Part shown: in pieces, positions 1 to 4,978 of the stretch
Position numbering within the stretch: position 1 is the stretch's first letter
Layout: each line of letters starts with the position of its first letter
Source: Gammaproteobacteria bacterium
Lineage (GTDB): Bacteria; Pseudomonadota; Gammaproteobacteria; UBA4575
NCBI GenBank assembly: GCA_027297825.1
Contig: JAPUHH010000080.1
Span: 1-9,338, forward strand
Length of the DNA: 9,338 bases
Direction: 5' to 3'
Translations under genes and position numbers: made by a program
Notes under the pieces: generated by a model
The model's database searches: none
Seen by the model: only the letters and a program-made list of their open reading frames with translations
What the model was told of the DNA's origin: nothing

Positions 1-126
1 TTCAGGGTCAACAAGGATCAGCGTGCTATGGGGCGTTACGTGGATACCGATTACGACAAATGCGTGGGCTGCCATATCTGTGCCGAGGTTTGTCCCAGCG
101 CCTACATCAAGATGGGCTTGATTTAA
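1..126 (+). CDS. 4Fe-4S ferredoxin-type protein, C-terminal end (partial)
   Basis: The reading frame is open from the first base and ends in TAA at 124-126, giving the last 41 residues of a protein whose start lies outside the window. It contains a complete cysteine motif C-x2-C-x2-C-x3-C-P (CVGCHICAEVCP), the signature of a bacterial-type [4Fe-4S] cluster ligand set, so the protein is an electron carrier or an electron-transfer subunit. Only nine residues follow the last cysteine, which fits a cluster domain at the end of a dicluster ferredoxin or of an oxidoreductase subunit. The parent enzyme cannot be identified from this fragment. GC content of this piece is about 54%, clearly above the flanking AT-rich intergenic DNA and above most genes in the window, as is common for a conserved, well-expressed gene. 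The cluster motif is certain; the family is not. Confidence 0.85.
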   Translation, partial: FRVNKDQRAMGRYVDTDYDKCVGCHICAEVCPSAYIKMGLI

Positions 127-495
127 ATGAAATTAATTGCAAAAAAGAAACCTTAGGCTCAATTAACTTAATCGTCGTTTAATTTCTTAATAATTGATTC
201 AGAGAGTTGGAGCGAGCCTGCATCTCTTTAAGATCGGGACGTACGCATAAGTGTCGCCGGTTGCAACAATCAATCTTGCTATATTATTCTTTGAACTACC
301 ATTTTAGGAAGTTTGCGGGAGTTCAGTTATTTAAATACTTAATTATTTTTAGCAAATGTTTACTTTTGACCCAAAGCAGAAATATTCGTTGTTTGAAGTA
401 ATCAGAATTTAGATCTGTGTTAGGTTGTATTGCTAGACTATTTTGCAGTTACAAATCAAAGCACTTTTGCTGATACTTTTATTTATACAAAGAAT
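127..495. other. AT-rich intergenic region between ferredoxin and dsrC-like genes
   Basis: This 369-bp stretch lies between the ends of two converging genes and shows no ORF with a plausible ribosome site or family resemblance. The 64-codon frame at 207-401 has no recognisable motif and skewed composition. A small patch near 205-275 is more GC-rich than its surroundings. I see no strong GC hairpin with a T-tract that would be a clear terminator for either gene. An 8-bp inverted pair GAAATTAA/TTAATTTC, near 130 and 180, is too far apart to be a convincing stem. Confidence 0.5.
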
Positions 496-834
496 CTAGA
501 CTACACTTCCAAATCCTTTATCTACAGCACCTGAGGGAGGGTGCAAACCTGCAATTCTGCAGCCTTGCGCAATAGGCCCATCGGGAAACAAACTATACAA
601 AAACTTCATGCCGCCTTTATGATGAAATTTTTCATCTAGCGCATCGCGAAGTTCACGTACATTTATTAGCTTAATTCCATGACGTGAATAATATTCCTGC
701 AACGCATGCAGCACCAAAAAATGATCATCAGTAAGTATTAAATCTTCTGCAGCTGCTGTTGTTTTTGCACTATCCTCCGTCCAATCTTCTGATATAAAAG
801 AACGAGTGTAATCATCTTTCACAGATGCCATCAT
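496..834 (-). CDS. DsrC/TusE-family sulfur-relay-like protein lacking the penultimate cysteine
   Basis: The 112-residue protein has the layout of the DsrC/TusE/DsvC family: a W18-T-E motif near the N-terminus, the helix LTDDHFLVLHALQEYY (residues 34-49), the segment KFLYSLFPDGP (77-87) and the signature QGCRIAGL (90-97). In DsrC, two cysteines 11 residues apart on the mobile C-terminal arm (CysB and CysA) carry sulfur and form a trisulfide with sulfite reductase; TusE keeps only CysA for tRNA thiolation. Here CysB is present (C92), but the position exactly 11 residues later is A103, and the chain runs nine residues beyond it (VDKGFGSVV), whereas canonical members stop one residue after CysA. 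It is therefore neither a classical DsrC nor a TusE, and may be a regulatory or sulfur-sensing paralogue. Two adjacent ATGs (832-834, 829-831) follow an AGAGGT ribosome site by 8 bases. No dsrAB is in view. Family confidence is high, function is open. Confidence 0.85.
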   Translation of the reverse strand: MMASVKDDYTRSFISEDWTEDSAKTTAAAEDLILTDDHFLVLHALQEYYSRHGIKLINVRELRDALDEKFHHKGGMKFLYSLFPDGPIAQGCRIAGLHPPSGAVDKGFGSVV

Positions 835-869
835 AAGCTTTTACCTCTGTAGGAAAGTAATAATCTATA

Positions 870-898
870 TGCATAAATATTAAAACTAATTGTATCAA
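870..898 (-). promoter_or_regulatory. possible sigma-70 promoter for the dsrC-like gene
   Basis: On the minus strand, TTGATA (893-898, five of six matches to the -35 consensus) is followed after 17 bases by TATGCA (870-875), a weak -10, in very AT-rich DNA about 40 bases before the start codon. Other -10 choices (TATAGA slightly downstream) have worse spacing. The remaining DNA between this gene and the acetyltransferase (to 1106) holds only a 24-codon ATG frame at 908-982 without a ribosome site, and I see nothing else in it. Confidence 0.3.
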
Positions 899-1106
899 AT
901 CTAATTGATGGTAGAAGAATTGATGAGAAGTAATTCTAAAGAAATAGAAACGCTAAATGGGCTAGATATGTGTATCTTATAGAAGCTTAGTTACCACTTT
1001 GTTACTTGTTATCAAACATTTTAAGGAAGGAGAGAACCCTTCAATATATTTTGGAAAATTATTAATTATTTTTCTGTGGGGTATTGGTGGGATGCTGATC
1101 GACTTC

Positions 1107-1541
1107 CTAGTTTAGTGATTTTTCCATTCTTTTGTGTTTAAGCTCGGATAATTCACTTTTACTTTCACCTTTCACTGCATAACCGTTCTTACTGTAAAAT
1201 TTAATGGCTTTTTCGCGTGCATAGAGCCAACAAATGCGCAAATTATTTGTTTGGGCAAACCCCTCAAGTCTAATAAGAATAGAGCTACCCACTCCTTGGT
1301 TTTGATAATCATCATCTACAGCCATGTAGCGGATACGCGCACTGTGATTGGGTTCGATTTGTAATCGACCTACACCAATGATGGTTTTTTCATGATAGGC
1401 CGCAATATGAAAAGAGTTTTTTTCTATTGCGTCTCGCTCACTACCGCGCGGTAGGTTAAGAGGGCTGCGTAACATTTTCCATCGAAAGGAAAAATAATCC
1501 TCAAATTCTGCCGAGGAAGTTGGAGATTTATAGATGATCAA
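1107..1541 (-). CDS. GNAT-family N-acetyltransferase
   Basis: This 144-residue protein is a single GNAT domain, which transfers an acetyl group from acetyl-CoA to an amine. Motif A is clear: strand RIRYMAVDDDY (69-79) followed by the pyrophosphate-binding loop Q80-N-Q-G-V-G85. Strand ICWLYAREKAIKFYSKNGYAV (about residues 103-123) is the usual motif B with the conserved A-x2-F-Y-x2-x-G-Y pattern. The N-terminal stretch FEDYFSFRWKMLRSPLNLPRGSE resembles a group of small cytosolic proteobacterial GNATs of unknown substrate. The start is TTG, with no ATG that keeps the conserved N-terminus and no visible Shine-Dalgarno sequence. It begins 8 bases after the stop of the upstream dioxygenase, so translation is probably coupled to that gene. 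The acceptor substrate (small molecule, peptide or protein) cannot be read from the sequence. Confidence 0.88.
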   Translation of the reverse strand: MIIYKSPTSSAEFEDYFSFRWKMLRSPLNLPRGSERDAIEKNSFHIAAYHEKTIIGVGRLQIEPNHSARIRYMAVDDDYQNQGVGSSILIRLEGFAQTNNLRICWLYAREKAIKFYSKNGYAVKGESKSELSELKHKRMEKSLN

Positions 1542-1549
1542 ATCAAGGT

Positions 1550-2143
1550 TTATGCAAATACGACCCAGGTAGTGGCGATATATTTCACACCTTTGTCTAA
1601 AGTGATGCCTCGATGTTCATGGGTCCAAAATGGTGGAAATAATATTAATTTACCCAACTCAGGTTTGATTTTTATATTCTGGAATAAAAATTCGGTTTCG
1701 CCACCCGGACCGGACACATCATTTAAATACCAGATCGCGACTAATTGGCGATGGCTAAAATCATGGCTGCCGCCATCGATATGCCAGTGATAGTGTTCGC
1801 CTGAGTTGGTTCTTTGAATGCCATAGCCCATGTCTTTAAATGGCCCCTTAAAGAAAGGATAGGTTTTACGAAATTCTCTAATGGCTAATCCTAAAGATCG
1901 AAATAATGCACGATCCACATCTTTCCAGTCCTCTTTGCCGCTAACGACAAGATCCGTTGATTTTTTAATGCTTGAATCTTTGTTAGCAAGTTGCCCAATA
2001 CGCCCATCATATTGCCCTTCTTTAGAATTCTCAAAACGTTGAATAACATCCGCGCAAAAACTTTCAGCAAGAGCGTTAGATTGTTCGAATATAAAGCTAT
2101 TGGATTTAACCTCTCTAATAGTTTGAAGTGATTGCTTAAACAT
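1550..2143 (-). CDS. 2-oxoglutarate/Fe(II)-dependent dioxygenase
   Basis: The 197-residue protein shows the complete facial triad of the 2OG-Fe(II) oxygenases on a double-stranded beta-helix: H121-x-D123 in HWHIDGG, the distal histidine in WTHEHRG (most likely H177) and a basic residue ten positions later (K187 in GVKYIATTW) to bind the 2-oxoglutarate carboxylate. Between them lie VAIWYLNDV and GGETEF, typical of the prolyl-4-hydroxylase-like 2OG-FeII_Oxy branch. Such enzymes hydroxylate side chains or small molecules using O2 and 2-oxoglutarate. The protein is soluble, with no signal peptide. The start ATG has no clear ribosome site. It is the first gene of a two-gene unit with the acetyltransferase, 8 bases apart, so the two may modify the same target; that pairing is inference. 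The 70 bp upstream contains a GTGCA/TGCAC inverted pair with a 12-base loop that could be an operator. Confidence 0.9.
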   Translation of the reverse strand: MFKQSLQTIREVKSNSFIFEQSNALAESFCADVIQRFENSKEGQYDGRIGQLANKDSSIKKSTDLVVSGKEDWKDVDRALFRSLGLAIREFRKTYPFFKGPFKDMGYGIQRTNSGEHYHWHIDGGSHDFSHRQLVAIWYLNDVSGPGGETEFLFQNIKIKPELGKLILFPPFWTHEHRGITLDKGVKYIATTWVVFA

Positions 2144-2213
2144 AGTATGGATTAATGCTAGAGTGATTATTTGTATTGTGCATTTCTATAAAATTGCACG
2201 CGAGAGTTAGGTC

Positions 2214-3257
2214 CTAGAGAATATTTTTTTGCGCAAGTGCTTCTAACTTCATTAAGCCATCATCACCGTCTTCCTCAAAACAATTTAACATATCGCTCGC
2301 CAGGTTTGTCCAATGCTGCGCACCGGTGGCGACGAGTTTTTTTAGAGGGTCTAGATTTTTTGTGTCTACCCAAGTTTGGTAAGCAGTTTGAAAACTTGGA
2401 AATATCTCTTTTCGTATGGCCACTAAATTTGCCGCATAAAAGTGCAACGAAGCTGAGTTTTTATTTTCAATCAGTCCTGGCAATGTAGACAAACAGTCCG
2501 CGAGTAAATCTTTAACGGTCCTGGCCAGCATTTCAGACCGCGAGCGAGGTAAGCTAATAATCATTTCACGCCAGTTTTTACCTAACTTTTGTGTAGCAGT
2601 GAGTTCACCAATTTCATGCAATGTGACGGCTTCTAATTCATTGTCCGTCATTTGGTCAAGCGCATGATCTATATCTTTATTAAAATCATAATAGGCTAAT
2701 GCTCTAGCCATCGCATTTTCGCTTTTATGCCATTGCCATTCCTGAAATTTTTCCCATAGATATCGACGCAAAGATTCACGACGTATAAAAACATTTTTGC
2801 CGATGGTCATAGCAGGAGGAGCAGTTAAATCTCTTGCGCACTCATCTGCAGACAAGTACATCGTAAAATTATTGTGAACTTTTCTAGATTCTAGTTTAGC
2901 TAAAAAGAAGTGTGGTGCTGCGCGTAAGCCGATACCGCCACTGTATACATAGCCTTTTGGCGCTAATACGAAATTGATATTGTCTGTGTCAAAGGGATCA
3001 AAATTTTTCCCATCGATAGAAAGGGGGGTGAAGTCTTCATTTTCTATTTCTTCCCACATACTTTCACGTTGTTGTACCCAATTTCCTATTTCTTCTTTAG
3101 GTAATACATCATTGTAGGAATAACCATTTTCCCAGCGAAAGTATTCGCGCATTTTTAAAAGATAAATACATATTGTGTAGTTTGCGGCATGGCGCGCATC
3201 AGAAATATCACAGTTCTTTTGTACGGTTTCGCAAAGTAGTTCAGCTTGGGTGTGCAT
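2214..3257 (-). CDS. conserved 347-aa protein, Sfum_1244-like, function unknown
   Basis: The protein has no domain of known chemistry that I recognise. From memory it resembles the conserved proteobacterial family named after Sfum_1244: an N-terminal TVQKNCDISDARHA segment (11-24), LLKMREYFRWE (33-43), a central block AKLESRKVHNN and CARDLTAPPAM (140-150), then IRRESLRRYLWEKFQEW (158-174). The C-terminal half is helical and contains LHEIGE (213-218) followed by RTVKDLLADCLSTLP (246-260) and SLHFYAANLVAIRKEIF. The H214-E215-x-x-E218 arrangement, with D254 and H272 downstream, could bind metal, but that is speculation. It has no signal peptide or membrane helix, so it is cytosolic. It stands divergently from the next plus-strand gene. 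The start has no Shine-Dalgarno sequence and lies where a perfect -10 box would start transcription. The gene is certainly real; its role is unknown. Confidence 0.8.
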   Translation of the reverse strand: MHTQAELLCETVQKNCDISDARHAANYTICIYLLKMREYFRWENGYSYNDVLPKEEIGNWVQQRESMWEEIENEDFTPLSIDGKNFDPFDTDNINFVLAPKGYVYSGGIGLRAAPHFFLAKLESRKVHNNFTMYLSADECARDLTAPPAMTIGKNVFIRRESLRRYLWEKFQEWQWHKSENAMARALAYYDFNKDIDHALDQMTDNELEAVTLHEIGELTATQKLGKNWREMIISLPRSRSEMLARTVKDLLADCLSTLPGLIENKNSASLHFYAANLVAIRKEIFPSFQTAYQTWVDTKNLDPLKKLVATGAQHWTNLASDMLNCFEEDGDDGLMKLEALAQKNIL

Positions 3258-3263
3258 GGGCTT

Positions 3264-3269
3264 ATTATA
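3264..3269 (-). promoter_or_regulatory. consensus -10 box for the 347-aa gene
   Basis: The minus strand reads TATAAT at 3269-3264, a perfect -10 hexamer, only six bases before the ATG at 3257. The expected transcription start, about seven bases downstream, falls on the start codon itself, implying a leaderless or nearly leaderless mRNA, in agreement with the absence of a ribosome site. No good -35 hexamer is visible 16-18 bases upstream, so either an activator helps or the box is coincidental. Confidence 0.4.
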
Positions 3270-3384
3270 CGCGTAGTTATGTTACGATCTTCCCATCACT
3301 CCAGAAATATCATTACTAAATGTAGGCTAAATGGCTTGCTTTGCAAAATAAGTTACACAGCCATTCGCGCGCAAGAGGATTTTA

Positions 3385-3438
3385 ATGGCTCGGCTAAAGA
3401 CTAAATGGAATCGAGGGTCTCGCATTGTAGAGAAATAA
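3385..3438 (+). CDS. 17-codon leader ORF duplicating the N-terminus of the next gene
   Basis: ATG at 3385 follows an AAGAGGA ribosome site with 5-base spacing and opens a 17-residue frame ending in TAA at 3436-3438, one base before the GTG start of the 204-residue gene. Its first nine residues, MARLKTKWN, are identical to the first nine of that gene, yet eight of the 27 bases differ, all silently (for example CGG/AGA for Arg, CTA/TTA for Leu, AAT/AAC for Asn). The remaining residues RGSRIVEK do not match. It is either a regulatory leader peptide coupled to the downstream gene or the stump of a deleted tandem paralogue. Its strong ribosome site and tight junction favour translation; the function is inferred only. 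Confidence 0.5.
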   Translation: MARLKTKWNRGSRIVEK

Positions 3439-3439
3439 A

Positions 3440-4054
3440 GTGGCAAGATTAAAGACAAAGTGGAACCAGGCAGATAGAAAGCGCACACCTAAAGAAATCG
3501 CGGGTGTTATCGGTTTTAATCTGTGGGTGATTGCCGGAGAGTCTTGCCTATTTCTGGAAAATGAAGGTTTCGAAACTCAAACTCATTCACAGCGGCTTGA
3601 TGTTATTGCAGAATTTATAGCATTTGGTGCGCATGTTGCAGATCGAATGGTGTTTGATGAAATGACAGCCACGGAACGTGAGCAATTTATTAACGCTTTG
3701 GGGCAGCATCTTGCAGATACGTTGCAAAGCAATCGTGAAGATGCGAGCGAGCCGGGCGAATATCGAAAAGATTTTATTAATTTGTTAAACGACAGAATGG
3801 GTGAATACTCTGACTGTGGTTACACGGAAGAAAATGGGCCCAGTTTTTCAATGCGATGCATTGCCGGGAAGCATGTTCAAACAGTGATGGGTGACAAAGA
3901 TAATAAATGGATTCCTGATTATGTGATTGACTCTGAAATACCAAAGCTATTGCTCGCGCTAAAACGAGTTTTCAAAGGCCAAAGCCCTTCATTAAGCGAA
4001 GCTGATTTCGCGCCACCGCCGATTCCAGAGAGTGGGGTGTGGGGAGAAGAGTAA
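3440..4054 (+). CDS. conserved hypothetical protein, 204 aa
   Basis: I do not recognise a named family. The GTG start at 3440 is preceded by a modest AGAGA purine run six bases away and sits one base after the leader ORF stop, so translation may be coupled. The protein has a basic N-terminus (MARLKTKWN, then KRTPKEIAG), a predicted helical core with LDVIAEFIAFGAHVADRMVFDEM (53-75) and EREQFINALGQHLADTL (79-95), then YRKDFINLLNDRMGEYSDCGY (108-128) and a C-terminal helix PKLLLALKRVFKG (168-180). It ends in a proline-rich, acidic tail. No transmembrane segment or signal peptide is visible. The clean amphipathic helices and even codon use support a real cytosolic protein; the minus-strand frame at 3919-4131 is a shadow. 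The upstream gene is divergent, so this one has its own promoter between 3258 and 3384. Confidence 0.75.
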   Translation: MARLKTKWNQADRKRTPKEIAGVIGFNLWVIAGESCLFLENEGFETQTHSQRLDVIAEFIAFGAHVADRMVFDEMTATEREQFINALGQHLADTLQSNREDASEPGEYRKDFINLLNDRMGEYSDCGYTEENGPSFSMRCIAGKHVQTVMGDKDNKWIPDYVIDSEIPKLLLALKRVFKGQSPSLSEADFAPPPIPESGVWGEE

Positions 4055-4065
4055 ATTTCTGAACA

Positions 4066-4092
4066 ACCACTTACGGCCAAAAGCGGACATTC
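4066..4092 (+). repeat. left arm of 27-bp imperfect inverted repeat
   Basis: The reverse complement of 4066-4092 matches 4469-4495 at 23 of 27 positions. Both arms share GAATG, CCGCTTT, a GG-CGT core and AGTGGT when read toward each other. The arm begins 12 bases after the stop of the 204-residue gene. Each arm is itself partly palindromic (CCGCTT against AAGTGG), so it may fold alone as a REP-like unit. I associate this type of sequence with dispersed intergenic repeats in gammaproteobacteria, from memory only. Confidence 0.7.
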
Positions 4093-4129
4093 AAGATGTA
4101 TCCAATTGACAATTCGGTGCGGCCCAGTC

Positions 4130-4154
4130 AAAGTGGACTCACTTTAAATATACA
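4130..4154 (+). promoter_or_regulatory. palindrome overlapping a possible promoter of the small exported gene
   Basis: AAAGTG-GACT-CACTTT (4130-4145) is a perfect 6-bp dyad with a 4-base centre. It occupies the spacer between GTCAAA (4127-4132, poor -35) and TATACA (4149-4154, fair -10), 19 bases before the GTG at 4173. A protein bound there would block transcription. A TTGACA at 4106-4111 is a better -35 but has only a weak -10 at the right distance. The dyad is seen directly; its role as an operator is inference. Confidence 0.3.
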
Positions 4155-4172
4155 TCGTTAAGAAAATCTAAA

Positions 4173-4445
4173 GTGCCAATACAGCATCAATTTAGAATGA
4201 TCCCATTGCGCATGGTGAAAGTACTTATTGCTGTTTTAATGATAATTGTCTTCGTGCCACAGTCGCCTGCTGAAGAGATGAGTTATGGTGAAATGGCTGG
4301 AATTATTCGTTCTGCCGATCATCCGTGTGCAAAAGTACTGGATTTGCAATCTACCGGTGAAAACTCATGGAACGTTCAATGTAATTCCGGAAGCTTCTAC
4401 GTTACGCGTAATGCAGATGGGCAGTTTAGCGTTAAAACATCGTAG
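4173..4445 (+). CDS. small exported protein with two cysteines
   Basis: The frame encodes up to 90 residues from GTG at 4173; ATG at 4197 or 4212 would give 82 or 77 residues and none has a strong ribosome site. From 4212 the product begins MVKV, followed by a hydrophobic stretch LIAVLMIIVFV and a signal-peptidase-like site at SPA|EE, so the mature part of about 57 residues is probably periplasmic. It contains one cysteine in DHPCAKV and one in WNVQCNSG, 18 residues apart, which may form a disulfide, and it ends in a beta-rich FYVTRNADGQFSV. No named family is recognised; the overall form is like many small secreted proteins of Proteobacteria. The gene is enclosed by two inverted-repeat arms, about 80 bp before and 23 bp after it, suggesting that it may have moved as a unit. 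Confidence 0.7.
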   Translation: MPIQHQFRMIPLRMVKVLIAVLMIIVFVPQSPAEEMSYGEMAGIIRSADHPCAKVLDLQSTGENSWNVQCNSGSFYVTRNADGQFSVKTS

Positions 4446-4468
4446 GTGAGATTTGCAAACGAATTTAC

Positions 4469-4495
4469 GAATGACCGCTTTGGGTCGTTAGTGGT
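4469..4495 (+). repeat. right arm of 27-bp imperfect inverted repeat
   Basis: This arm is the inverted partner of 4066-4092 (23 of 27 matches) and starts 23 bases after the stop of the small exported gene. The whole boxed unit spans 430 bp. No matching homology extends beyond the arms on either side, so the similarity is limited to the arms rather than part of a longer duplication. Confidence 0.7.
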
Positions 4496-4666
4496 CATAG
4501 CGACTTAAATATAGAAGCTCTTTACTAGGCATTACATCACGCTGACGGCAACAAAGTCGTTCTGTGTTGCTGATCGTACCCGATATGGCAAGCACAAGGA
4601 TGTTGTCTTGATGTACAAGGAGGTACGAATGTCGCAGTCGCATGGATGAGATAGAGCGACCTTTTG

Positions 4667-4699
4667 ATTCATTTTCTTTGGCAAGTAAAGAAAATGAAT
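4667..4699. terminator. perfect 13-bp AT-rich hairpin, possible bidirectional terminator or repeat
   Basis: ATTCATTTTCTTT (4667-4679) and AAAGAAAATGAAT (4687-4699) are perfect inverted repeats around a 7-base loop. The hairpin lies about 70 bases downstream of the 64-residue gene on the minus strand. No clear U-tract follows on either strand, so strong intrinsic termination is doubtful. The surrounding 4496-4767 has no gene that I can support. Its minus strand looks to me like a known type of dispersed intergenic repeat, but I cannot verify that. Confidence 0.45.
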
Positions 4700-4767
4700 A
4701 AGTAATTGCTGATGAAAAATATTTTGTGAACGATGCGCTCACTTCTTGCCGAAGCTTAAATAAGCGA

Positions 4768-4962
4768 TTACTTCTTCCACTTATCGAAATTATCGCCATT
4801 TTTCTCCTGACCGTCTTCAAAGCCTGCTGTATAAGCAGCCGTAACACGTTGTTCTTCACGTTCTGGATGGCCTAAGTAGCCGCCTTGCCAGCCAATTACA
4901 TATTCAGGATCTACTCCTGCAGTTTCCATTTTAGTGGTTGCATCTCTATACGCTTGGTCCAT
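4768..4962 (-). CDS. conserved small protein, 64 aa
   Basis: The ATG at 4962 follows a strong AAGGAG ribosome site five bases upstream and begins 16 bases after the stop of the TrpD-like gene, so the two are very probably one operon. The 64-residue product is hydrophilic and has a compact central motif GWQGGYLGHPEREEQR (24-39), then AYTAGFEDGQEKN (43-55) and a lysine-rich end. The glycine- and tyrosine-rich block with paired acidic and basic residues looks conserved rather than random. It has no signal peptide or membrane segment. I do not recognise a named family, and its function is unknown; its position suggests a partner or regulator of the TrpD-like protein. A longer overlapping frame at 4488-4859 is rejected as a shadow. 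Confidence 0.8.
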   Translation of the reverse strand: MDQAYRDATTKMETAGVDPEYVIGWQGGYLGHPEREEQRVTAAYTAGFEDGQEKNGDNFDKWKK

Positions 4963-4978
4963 GGTGTCTCCTTTGTGA

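Noticed and set aside
207..401. 64-codon plus-strand frame after the ferredoxin gene
   Set aside because: It has no ribosome site and no motif, and its composition follows the AT-rich intergenic DNA.
433..503. 8-bp direct repeat CTAGACTA at 433-440 and 496-503
   Set aside because: The spacing encloses only 55 bp with no element-like ends, and the second copy includes a stop codon; chance is sufficient in AT-rich DNA.
908..982. 24-codon ATG frame upstream of the dsrC-like gene
   Set aside because: It lacks a ribosome site and lies at the putative promoter of the divergent gene.
1340..1370. GGTTCGATT, reminiscent of a tRNA T-arm
   Set aside because: It lies inside the acetyltransferase coding frame and no acceptor or anticodon stem can be drawn around it.
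4061..4500. Integron gene cassette (attC) reading of the repeat-boxed gene
   Set aside because: The arms lack the GTTRRRY and RYYYAAC core sites, there is one arm at each end rather than a single attC after the gene, and no integrase is in view.
4488..4859. 123-codon minus-strand frame
   Set aside because: It overlaps the well-supported 64-residue gene in another frame, has serine/leucine/arginine-skewed composition and no ribosome site.
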